The notes beneath the pieces were generated by a model that saw only the letters and a list, made by a program, of their open reading frames with translations, was not told where the DNA came from and made no database searches. Of a stretch of DNA of 64,000 bases, positions 20,332-27,515 are shown piece after piece; position 1 is the first letter of the stretch; each line of letters opens with the position of its first letter. The DNA is taken from IMG/VR virus record IMGVR_UViG_3300028392_000029, positions 1 to 64,000 of that record, one strand, 5' to 3'. Source of the DNA: a virus. The position numbers and the translations under genes are program-made.

Positions 20332-20838
20332 TTATAGTATTTTATCTAATTGTATAATTTCACTTTGTCGACTAATTTCTTTAACAACATATACACAATC
20401 TGGCTTAGATCCAAATCTAGTAGGACTAGCTAATAGTTGTCCGTTTTTCATCTTTGGAAAGTACCATTTAACATCATTGTAAAAATTTACAATTTCAATC
20501 TTTTTAAACTCTACCCTAAACGAACTTAATGGATTAAAAACTAATGCTTCAAACCCTCGGTCATTTAAACTGGTTAAAGGTAAAATTTCAATATCACATG
20601 CACTGCTACTATCGCCTACTGCAATACTCCAATCAATCGGCATAGCAATCTCATCATTGCCAATACGCAGTACCATCGCTGGTGCGTTAAAACTTTCTAA
20701 GAAAATCAACGGCATGAAGAAAAAGTCTGGGTCATTAGGATTACTGTTATCTAGTACTGCAAATCTAGTGCTTTCATCCACCTCATCTGGTAAATTGTTC
20801 AATGAGAACGTTGTGTTATCTAATGTTAATATTTGCAT
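20332..20838 (-). CDS. conserved T4-like phage protein, unknown
   Basis: 168 residues. FLESFNAPAMVLRIGNDEIA, PIDWSIAVGDSSS, LPLTSLNDRGFEALVFNP and DVKWYFPKMKNGQLLA form a distinctive signature that I recall from T4-like cyanophage and pelagiphage genomes next to uvsW; no function is known. Beta-rich, soluble, acidic N-terminus. It lies 6 nt after the UvsW stop, in the same transcript. Confidence 0.8.
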   Translation of the reverse strand: MQILTLDNTTFSLNNLPDEVDESTRFAVLDNSNPNDPDFFFMPLIFLESFNAPAMVLRIGNDEIAMPIDWSIAVGDSSSACDIEILPLTSLNDRGFEALVFNPLSSFRVEFKKIEIVNFYNDVKWYFPKMKNGQLLASPTRFGSKPDCVYVVKEISRQSEIIQLDKIL

Positions 20839-20844
20839 AATTCC

Positions 20845-22311
20845 TTATTTTTGCCAGTCTATCTTTTCAATGGTGAAAGGATACTTAGCGTCCTTGTAAA
20901 ATTTCTTTCTTTCTGTAAGATGCCGTTTTGCATACTTGCAGGTACTTGTTAAGTCCCATATTTGGACAAAATCCTTGTCTTCTGCCTTACGAATACCACG
21001 GCCTATACTTTGAATAACTCTAACAAACGATTTGCCAGGCTCCAACAGTACCATGTTAAAGATGCGAGGAATATTAATTCCAACAGCCGCGACGCCGTAA
21101 GTCGCAACAATAATTTTGTTATCGCTGGTTTTAATTTCGTCATATTCTTCTTTACGATCTTTAGTTTTGACTTCACCTGATACAAATACTGCTTCTGGTA
21201 ATTCGTTTATTATAAATTTGCCTGAATCAATTCTATTGACTAGAACTAGAGTGTTGCCTGTAAGCGATACTTTTTTAATAAGTTTACTGATGTAAATCAT
21301 TCGATCATCATCAGTAACAAGATATTTTAATTCGTCGGAATAACTGCTAAATTCTGGTAGATCAATCATTTGTACAACATTCACGTGACATGTGGATAAC
21401 ACTCCCATGGTCTGCAATTCATGCGCTTTGATACCTCCAACAACTGGCCCAAGGCTTGCAAAAATTTGTTCAGATTCGAATTTTTCTTTAGGAACTGTTC
21501 CAGTCAACCCCCAACGAATTGGCGCATTACACAAGTTTTGTGTGAGTAAATTCTTCAATACCTCGGCTTTAGCCATGTGTACTTCATCAACAATAACAGT
21601 TCGTACTCCATCAAGAAATTCTGCCAAGGTGACAATTTCATGTTCGTGGTTTTTACTTTTCTTGTCTAAAATGTTAAGACTTTGCCATGTACAAATAGTG
21701 TGTGTCTTGTTAAGATCTTTGCGATCTCCGTAGTAAACACCAACATCTAACCCAACTGCAATAAAGTCTTCTTCTGTTTGTTCTACTAGACTTTTGTTAG
21801 GAACGATTGTGATCGTACGTCCATATTTTTCTGCAAGTTGCGATAAAGTTGCAGTTGTAATAGTTTTACCTGCGCCTGTGGCGATTTCTTGCAGTGCTTG
21901 GGTGTTGGCTAAAAATGTATTAATCGCATCAACTTGATAATCTCGCAACATGATAGGTTGGCCTTCTTGTTGATGCCCCTTTGGCCATACTTTGCCTTGG
22001 TCAGCCCAGTAGGATTCTGTTACAGGTACAAAATTAATTTGGGGAGTTGTTCTCTGATCATCAACATCATCAATATTAATACCTTGTTTAGATAATATCT
22101 CTAAAATCTTCTCTAGCTGGCTTAGATAGCCATTACCACCGAGCCCAAATAAACTAACCATTCCGTCCCAACGTCCTAACTTAAACGCAGGATGATATCT
22201 AGCATACGGAATCTCATACTTAAATGCGTTGGCTAACTTCTTACGAGCATCAAGTGGTAAGTTTTCAAGTTTTATATTAACTTCGTCGCGAATTACTAAT
22301 TTTACGGCCAT
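20845..22311 (-). CDS. uvsW: UvsW-like RNA-DNA helicase
   Basis: 488 residues, superfamily 2. N-terminal UvsW-type domain (FKYEIPYARYHPAFKLGRWDG, about residues 30-50), Walker A ATGAGKT 144-150, DEVH box 242-245, motif III GLTGT 268-272, and motif VI QSIGRGIRK 434-442. In T4 UvsW unwinds R-loops and branched DNA and switches replication from origin- to recombination-dependent mode. The length is close to T4 UvsW (503). It overlaps the upstream gene by 10 nt. Confidence 0.93.
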   Translation of the reverse strand: MAVKLVIRDEVNIKLENLPLDARKKLANAFKYEIPYARYHPAFKLGRWDGMVSLFGLGGNGYLSQLEKILEILSKQGINIDDVDDQRTTPQINFVPVTESYWADQGKVWPKGHQQEGQPIMLRDYQVDAINTFLANTQALQEIATGAGKTITTATLSQLAEKYGRTITIVPNKSLVEQTEEDFIAVGLDVGVYYGDRKDLNKTHTICTWQSLNILDKKSKNHEHEIVTLAEFLDGVRTVIVDEVHMAKAEVLKNLLTQNLCNAPIRWGLTGTVPKEKFESEQIFASLGPVVGGIKAHELQTMGVLSTCHVNVVQMIDLPEFSSYSDELKYLVTDDDRMIYISKLIKKVSLTGNTLVLVNRIDSGKFIINELPEAVFVSGEVKTKDRKEEYDEIKTSDNKIIVATYGVAAVGINIPRIFNMVLLEPGKSFVRVIQSIGRGIRKAEDKDFVQIWDLTSTCKYAKRHLTERKKFYKDAKYPFTIEKIDWQK

Positions 22312-23504
22312 TTTACAATTATCTTATGTTCAAGTAGTGCGGGTTGTTCTGCGTATTCAACTATCAAATCACAGCAATTGGTATACACTGAAGTTTTGCC
22401 GTGTCGCATACCCATGCGTGTATCGACAGCAATAACACTCATAGGCTTCCAGGGGTTTTTTAGGAAAAATTTCGGTATTTTTCCACCTAACAATGAAGCA
22501 ACTTTTGTGTCAACATCTAATGGATAATTGTACTGCTTGGATGAAATAAATGAATTGAATTTTTTGCCAGCGTCGTCGTTTGGTAGTCGAAAATAAATTC
22601 CTACGTGATCAAAAATACCATTATTTTCCAACGCTTCCGACAAAATTTCGATATTTTCTTGGAATTTTGAAGTAGCATTTGGATCAAACACAACTAGTAG
22701 CGGCAGTCGTTTTAATTGTACCAATGCCTTGATGACATCAGTCAGTGTATGCTGTTTTTGATCAACCCACACTCTAGGAGTTGATCTATTAGCCAAATAC
22801 TCTACCAAATTTTCGCCTGGATTTTTCACATTTTCTGTGAAATATTGATAACGCATACTTCGATCGTTTATGACGTTTTGATCAAGTGCTGTTTCAATGC
22901 CAAGGTCGGCTGTGATAGCCCTATGAAAGTTTGGATATTCAATATTGGTCAATAACATCCGATTACGGATCTCAGTTTCTGACCAAGATTTTATGGTATT
23001 GTAGTGGTTTTCTATGGAATCTGAAATTTCAAAGTTTAGTGGAGTCAACAAGTCGGTCAACATTACAATGTTTTTTTCAGTTAGGTCTGCATGGTAGTAT
23101 TTTCCGGGAGACAACTGTATTAAGTTATCAACCGTCTTAGTTGCATCCAGCAAAATCTTCCGAATTTTACCAGAAGCAGTTACTTCTAGCTGTAATACTA
23201 ACTCATCTTCGGAATTTTTGACAATACTAAATTTTAGCACTTGTTCGATATGTCGAAATGGTCTAGACCATGTTGGAGATTCTAATACTTCGTAAATACT
23301 GTTATCAATAGTTGACAATTTTTCTTTATTATCTTTAAGAATTTTTAATAATAGATTAGATTGCGATTCTGTTATGAACTGATAACCAGTCATCGACGTC
23401 GCTAGGCTATTTAATACTCTTATGTCTCGTTTTGAAATCAAAGTATCAATGGCTGGATTAGAAAAATTTATAATTTGTAATAGAAGATTATCAACAGTTA
23501 TCAT
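22302..23504 (-). CDS. conserved protein next to uvsW, unknown
   Basis: 400 residues from ATG 23504 (MITVDNLLLQIINF); an upstream GTG at 23519 is possible, and neither has a clear RBS. Mixed alpha/beta. The C-terminal third reads like a nuclease or Rossmann-type domain (RLPLLVVFDPNATSKF; PWKPMSVIAVDTRMG; TNCCDLIVEY) but no catalytic set can be named. T4-like aquatic phages often carry a protein of this size beside uvsW. A role in recombination-dependent replication is guessed from context. Confidence 0.7.
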   Translation of the reverse strand: MITVDNLLLQIINFSNPAIDTLISKRDIRVLNSLATSMTGYQFITESQSNLLLKILKDNKEKLSTIDNSIYEVLESPTWSRPFRHIEQVLKFSIVKNSEDELVLQLEVTASGKIRKILLDATKTVDNLIQLSPGKYYHADLTEKNIVMLTDLLTPLNFEISDSIENHYNTIKSWSETEIRNRMLLTNIEYPNFHRAITADLGIETALDQNVINDRSMRYQYFTENVKNPGENLVEYLANRSTPRVWVDQKQHTLTDVIKALVQLKRLPLLVVFDPNATSKFQENIEILSEALENNGIFDHVGIYFRLPNDDAGKKFNSFISSKQYNYPLDVDTKVASLLGGKIPKFFLKNPWKPMSVIAVDTRMGMRHGKTSVYTNCCDLIVEYAEQPALLEHKIIVKWP

Positions 23505-23548
23505 AAAGTAAGTATACACTAATTTGTTCCATAGATCAACCTTTTAGA

Positions 23549-23584
23549 CAAAAAAATAGGCCTCAATATTATTTAAGACCTATT
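23549..23584 (-). terminator. rho-independent terminator (minus strand)
   Basis: On the minus strand AATAGG...CCTATT (6-bp stem, 18-nt loop) followed by TTTTTTT. It lies behind the 23607 gene, separating the uvsX-proximal unit from the uvsW unit. Confidence 0.7.
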
Positions 23585-23606
23585 AGTCACCGTTTGGTGA
23601 AATTGA

Positions 23607-24059
23607 TTATAGCGTTGCGTCTTCCATTCCTGCAACACGTAATTTTACAATGTTAGTGAGTTGCCATTGTTTTTGATCGAGGGCTTTGGTAATACCTAAC
23701 CATTTGTTTCTAAGCAGAGCAAACTCGTTGATAATTTTTTCAAAGTCGACTACATCTGATTCGCCTTCTACATATTTTTCGCAATCTCGGCTACTTAGAG
23801 CACGTTGATAGTTTTCTAAGTATTTTCGAAAATGCTGACTTTTTAAACGCCTAAGTTCAATGTTTAAGTATTCTAAAATAGCCTCAATTTCTTGAAGTTG
23901 GCTAAATCGTTGTTCAACAACGCCTGGCATACTTGCCGAAGCCTTCTCAATATTTCCGACGATGCGGCATTCTAATCTTGCTTGGTCTAACTCAGCATTA
24001 TAGAATTCAACAGCGTCAGGGATATAAGAAATATCCTTGGCTATTTTATTATACCACAT
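23607..24059 (-). CDS. possible UvsY-like recombination mediator
   Basis: 150 residues, almost fully helical and highly charged (VVEQRFSQLQEIEAILEYLN; RRLKSQHFRKYLENYQRALS). Size, helix content and position one gene from uvsX fit UvsY (137 residues in T4), which loads UvsX onto gp32-covered single strands. The ALLRNKWLGITKALDQKQWQ region is typical of T4-like phage homologues. The identification rests on context and general character, so it is tentative. Stop followed by a terminator. Confidence 0.5.
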   Translation of the reverse strand: MWYNKIAKDISYIPDAVEFYNAELDQARLECRIVGNIEKASASMPGVVEQRFSQLQEIEAILEYLNIELRRLKSQHFRKYLENYQRALSSRDCEKYVEGESDVVDFEKIINEFALLRNKWLGITKALDQKQWQLTNIVKLRVAGMEDATL

Positions 24060-24298
24060 TAAAACTCCAATTCACCGTAGTCTTCGTCGTCTTCTTCTAC
24101 TTCGTCTTCGTTTAGATAATAACCAATTGCTTGATCTAAAATTTCATCAACGCCAACTGCTTCTTGCAACACCTTGTCTGGTACACCGAAGTCTGCCAGC
24201 ATGTCAATATAACGCTCTGCTACAGTTTCTAATTGCTTCTTATCCATATATTCAACGAACATTAACCATATGTCGCCAACTTGAGTTTCATTCAACAT
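24059..24298 (-). CDS. small acidic protein linked to uvsX
   Basis: 79 residues. DIWLMFVEYMDKKQLETVAE then RYIDMLADFGV (about residues 9-39) is a conserved pattern of a small protein directly after uvsX in T4-like phages. The C-terminus is a run of acids (NEDEVEEDDEDYGELEF) that could contact a DNA-binding partner. It overlaps uvsX by 11 bp and the next gene by 1 bp. Function unknown. Confidence 0.8.
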   Translation of the reverse strand: MLNETQVGDIWLMFVEYMDKKQLETVAERYIDMLADFGVPDKVLQEAVGVDEILDQAIGYYLNEDEVEEDDEDYGELEF

Positions 24299-25343
24299 TT
24301 TCTTCTGTCTCCTCAGGAATAGTAGTTGTTAAAGGTTTGATATGAAAATTCTTCACTATCATATCTAATTTATCATCTTTCCATTCTTTTCGGTAGAATA
24401 AGAATTCTTCACCTGTAGTCGGATCTACATACTTTAGTCTGTTTCCTTGCTGTACAAGTAATCCTGCTTTCTCAAACAAATCAACTAGACCGCTGTAAGG
24501 ACTCATACCGGTTGAATATGGAATTTCAATTTGCAATGTCTCAAAAGGCTTTGCATACCGAGTTTTCATAATCTTACAGGCAGCACGGATACCATGCACT
24601 TCGCTGGTCTTAGTACCGTTTTCATCAGTCTTAAGTTTAAGTTTTTTCATAGCAACAACAATACTAGAAGCATAAACGAAACCTTGTCCACCTGAGATTT
24701 TGTCGTCTGGATCAAACATGTCTTGACTTGCGTATGTATGATTTGTACAAACCATACCTACATTTAAATTGCCAAACATGTTAACACAATTACGAACTAG
24801 TGCTGTAAGTGCTTTAGGTTTACGACCCATATCGCCTTTTAGATCCCCCGCTTCAAACTGATTGATATCAGTAGGAGTGAGCAACATACCTAGGCTGTCT
24901 ATGACAAATAAGACCTTAGGACGATCTGCCATTTCTTTATACTCTTTAGTAAACTCGTGAATGGTTTTTGCCACATCATCGATCATTGCCATATTGAGTT
25001 TGAGAAGTTTTTCTTCGCTTGTATCTACACCTAAGTCGTGTAGCCATTTTTCATCAAGTGCGTTTTCGCTATCAATTAAGATAACATAAATGCCTTGTTC
25101 TTGTGCATTACGTACTAGATTGCCTGAACAGATAAAACTCTTACCTGCACCGGATTCTCCAGCAAAAACAGTAACTTTACCCAATGGTACACCTTTGTTA
25201 AAGTCTCCGCTAATGAGATAGTTCAAAGCATAATTGCCTGTGCTGATCCAATCTGTAGGGTCGTTAAATCCTACACCTAGACCATCGATCGACTTGGTCA
25301 AGGTTTTTCTAAATTTCGATAAATCGAACGCCTTTGTGGCCAT
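24288..25343 (-). CDS. uvsX: UvsX/RecA recombinase
   Basis: 351 residues, the usual UvsX length. Walker A GESGAGKS 62-69, Walker B LFVIDS 145-150, and an L2-region-like segment with SGGQGFVYASSIVVAMKK. It forms filaments on single-stranded DNA and exchanges strands for recombination-dependent replication and repair. RBS AGGAG upstream; a TATAAT (minus 25363-25358) lies before it without a recognisable -35, so an activator-dependent middle promoter is possible. Confidence 0.95.
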   Translation of the reverse strand: MATKAFDLSKFRKTLTKSIDGLGVGFNDPTDWISTGNYALNYLISGDFNKGVPLGKVTVFAGESGAGKSFICSGNLVRNAQEQGIYVILIDSENALDEKWLHDLGVDTSEEKLLKLNMAMIDDVAKTIHEFTKEYKEMADRPKVLFVIDSLGMLLTPTDINQFEAGDLKGDMGRKPKALTALVRNCVNMFGNLNVGMVCTNHTYASQDMFDPDDKISGGQGFVYASSIVVAMKKLKLKTDENGTKTSEVHGIRAACKIMKTRYAKPFETLQIEIPYSTGMSPYSGLVDLFEKAGLLVQQGNRLKYVDPTTGEEFLFYRKEWKDDKLDMIVKNFHIKPLTTTIPEETEENVE

Positions 25344-25404
25344 ATATTTCTCCTAAATTATAGATAACCTGGGCGTACAACTAGATTGCAGAGGCCCAAG
25401 CCGT

Positions 25405-26397
25405 TTATGCTTTTTGACGGTTACGAATCATTGCCAAGATGTCTTGGGCACGTGAGTCACCACCTTCACTTGCTTCAGCTTTTGGTGCCGGAGCAGGAGT
25501 AGCTTTTACCGCTGGTGTAGGATCTACATCAAACGGTGCATCATCACTTGCTGTCGGAGCAGGTGCTGATTTAGGAGTTGCTGACTTTTGTGGATCGCCA
25601 GTGTTCTGGCTCATACCCGCTGGTTTGAAGTATTGTCCCCAACGTTCCATATCATATGGCTCGCCGTCAACTGAAGCTTCAAACATCTCTTTCATGACTT
25701 TGAGCTCTACTTCGCTTGGCTTCTTAGGCAAAAAGTCATTTAGATTAAACAGCCCGTGTTCTTTAATAGCCGCTTGTTCTTGATCGTTTAGCGGACGCTC
25801 ACGACGTGCCCAGCTTGAAGTTGAGTAGTCAGCATACCCGCCTTTTGAACCTTTCTTCATACGATAGTCTAAGCCATGCACAAAGTCAGTTGGCAAATCT
25901 TCCAACTCTGGGTCTACCAAAGCGGCACGAATGCTTGTAAAGATTTGAGGGCCAATAATGAAACGGCGGATTGGATTTGTTGCTGTTTCTTTTTCCTTCA
26001 GGCCGTCTTCAACGACAAAACCTTGGAAAATGTAACTACGTTTCTTCCAATACTTACGACCCATATCTTCTAGTGCTGGGTCTTTAAACCATGCACGTAC
26101 TTCAGATAGGATTGGGCAAGTATCGCCATACATTTCTACGCATGGCACTTGAACGATAGTTTGTTTGCTTTCTGATTCACCTTTGATTCCGGCGAATGGC
26201 AATTTGATCATTGCACGTTCTACCCAGAAAAATGTGTTATCGGCGTTACCATCTGGTAAGAATCGCAGTACGGATTCGTCGCCTTCTTTTAGATTCCAGA
26301 ACGGATAAATGGAATTGTCTCCACCTGTTCTGTTATTGTCTGAACCTTTCGATTCTGCTGCCTTAAGTTTTGCTCTGATTTCTGCTAAAGATGCCAT
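25405..26397 (-). CDS. 32: single-stranded DNA-binding protein, gp32-like
   Basis: 330 residues. The N-terminus MASLAEIRAKLKAAESK is the gp32-type cooperativity region; the core holds YPFWNLKEGDESVLRFLPDG, the Cys pair VPCVEMYGDTCPILSE (zinc region, about residues 84-99), and KYWKKRSYIFQGFVV. The C-terminal part is Ala/Pro-rich with an internal acidic DDAPFDVDP rather than an acidic end; the true terminus is basic (RNRQKA). In T4 the acidic tail recruits replication proteins. RBS GGAGAAC. Confidence 0.92.
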   Translation of the reverse strand: MASLAEIRAKLKAAESKGSDNNRTGGDNSIYPFWNLKEGDESVLRFLPDGNADNTFFWVERAMIKLPFAGIKGESESKQTIVQVPCVEMYGDTCPILSEVRAWFKDPALEDMGRKYWKKRSYIFQGFVVEDGLKEKETATNPIRRFIIGPQIFTSIRAALVDPELEDLPTDFVHGLDYRMKKGSKGGYADYSTSSWARRERPLNDQEQAAIKEHGLFNLNDFLPKKPSEVELKVMKEMFEASVDGEPYDMERWGQYFKPAGMSQNTGDPQKSATPKSAPAPTASDDAPFDVDPTPAVKATPAPAPKAEASEGGDSRAQDILAMIRNRQKA

Positions 26398-26473
26398 GTT
26401 AGTTCTCCTATTAATAGCCTTTGTGTTTGCATTTCTGCTTTTATTTGCCTATATTCCTTTAAGATCTACTTAA

Positions 26474-26510
26474 AGAAAAAGCGCATACATGTTATTGTAT
26501 ACGCTTTTAT
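26474..26510 (-). terminator. rho-independent terminator (minus strand)
   Basis: On the minus strand GCGTATAC-AATAACAT-GTATGCGC followed by TTTTTCTTT; the one imperfect pair is a G-U wobble only on this strand. It closes the 26559 gene and insulates gp32. Confidence 0.8.
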
Positions 26511-26558
26511 TTATCAGAGCAAGAGAAATCTTGCTTAAATGTGAGTATATTTTGCCAA

Positions 26559-27506
26559 TTAGCCTCTTGCCAGGCGGATAATACGAGCTAAACTTTCTTC
26601 TTGTCCAAATACTACATGTTCGCTAACTGGAGCATTAGGGACTGCCTTTCTCATTCTAGCAAGAATGATCGGATCAGTTTTATCAGCGCCGCCGAGCCAT
26701 TTTAATTGTTCCGGAGTAGCTGCCGGGCCTCCATCGGCCATCTTAGCCGCCGCAGGGGCTGCCGCAGGGGCTGCCGCTGGTGCTGCCGCTGGTGCTGCCG
26801 CTGGTGCTGCCGCTGGTGCTGCCGCTGGTGTAGCTTTTCCGCCGTTAGGTAATGGCTTGCCGTCTGGACCTAATACGCCAGTCACTCCAGCCGCATTAGT
26901 TACCATAGTATTGCCGTCATCATCTGTCATTGTAGTTGCGGCAGGGGCTGCCGCAGGTGCCGCAACAGCATTTTTATTAAACTGTGACATATCGTTTTCT
27001 GGGGTATCCGGTTCAGTCATTCCTTGAGCGGCGGCCGCTGGTGCCGCTGGTGCTGCCGCCGCAAACTGTTTCTGAGCCGCTTGTGTAGCAGGTCCCATGA
27101 TACCGTCAGCTTTGATTTTTGCACCCTTAGCAATTAAGTCTTGTTGAATTTTCATAACAGCTGGATCTGGTTTCGCCGCTGGTTTCGCAGGAGTTGCTCC
27201 TTGCCCGCCTGCTGCCGGTTTGCCGGCGTATGCTTGTTGAGCACCTTGCGCTACACCACCAGCAAAGTTTTTAACACCTTGCACAGCACTACTAGCCGCA
27301 TTACTAACAGCATTGCCAACTGCACCGGCGGCATTGCCAACTGCATTTACAGCCTGCTTACCATAGTTACCAACTGTGCCGGCAATATTACCGATTGTCT
27401 GGCCAACTGACTGTGCATCTTCATTTTGTTGTTCAACAATAGACATGTACTCACGTAAACCGTTTACACGATTTTTTAATTCTGTTTCATTGATCATTTT
27501 TTTCAT
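26559..27506 (-). CDS. Ala/Pro-rich virion-type protein with peptidoglycan-binding-like domain
   Basis: 315 residues. N-terminal MKKMINETELKNRVNGLREY is a leader-like helix; residues about 45-110 are Ala/Gly/Val-rich helices; about 112-150 (VMKIQQDLIAKGAKIKADGI then MGPATQAAQKQF) match the PG_binding_1 fold, which binds cell-wall peptidoglycan. Then comes a long AAPA repeat linker (encoded by 12-bp tandem repeats) and a C-terminal ESLARIIRLARG. Such proteins may be internal head or tail-tip proteins that meet the cell wall at infection. RBS AAGGAAT. Confidence 0.7.
   Translation of the reverse strand: MKKMINETELKNRVNGLREYMSIVEQQNEDAQSVGQTIGNIAGTVGNYGKQAVNAVGNAAGAVGNAVSNAASSAVQGVKNFAGGVAQGAQQAYAGKPAAGGQGATPAKPAAKPDPAVMKIQQDLIAKGAKIKADGIMGPATQAAQKQFAAAAPAAPAAAAQGMTEPDTPENDMSQFNKNAVAAPAAAPAATTMTDDDGNTMVTNAAGVTGVLGPDGKPLPNGGKATPAAAPAAAPAAAPAAAPAAAPAAAPAAAKMADGGPAATPEQLKWLGGADKTDPIILARMRKAVPNAPVSEHVVFGQEESLARIIRLARG
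26749..26829. repeat. 12-bp tandem repeats (Ala-Pro linker)
   Basis: Period-12 array in plus-strand notation GCCGCTGGTGCT: two diverged units (26749-26772), four exact units (26773-26820) and a partial one. Encodes AAPA repeats on the minus strand; prone to length change by slippage. Confidence 0.9.
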
Positions 27507-27515
27507 AATAATTCC

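Noticed and set aside
26495-26513. GATAAATA (minus strand, beside the terminator) as a late promoter
   Set aside because: A transcript from it would run straight into the rho-independent hairpin at 26474-26510, so it is probably chance.
26665-27027. Plus-strand open frame rich in Ala/Gly
   Set aside because: It is the complement of the GC-rich Ala-Pro repeat region of the minus-strand gene, which creates long antisense frames without stops.
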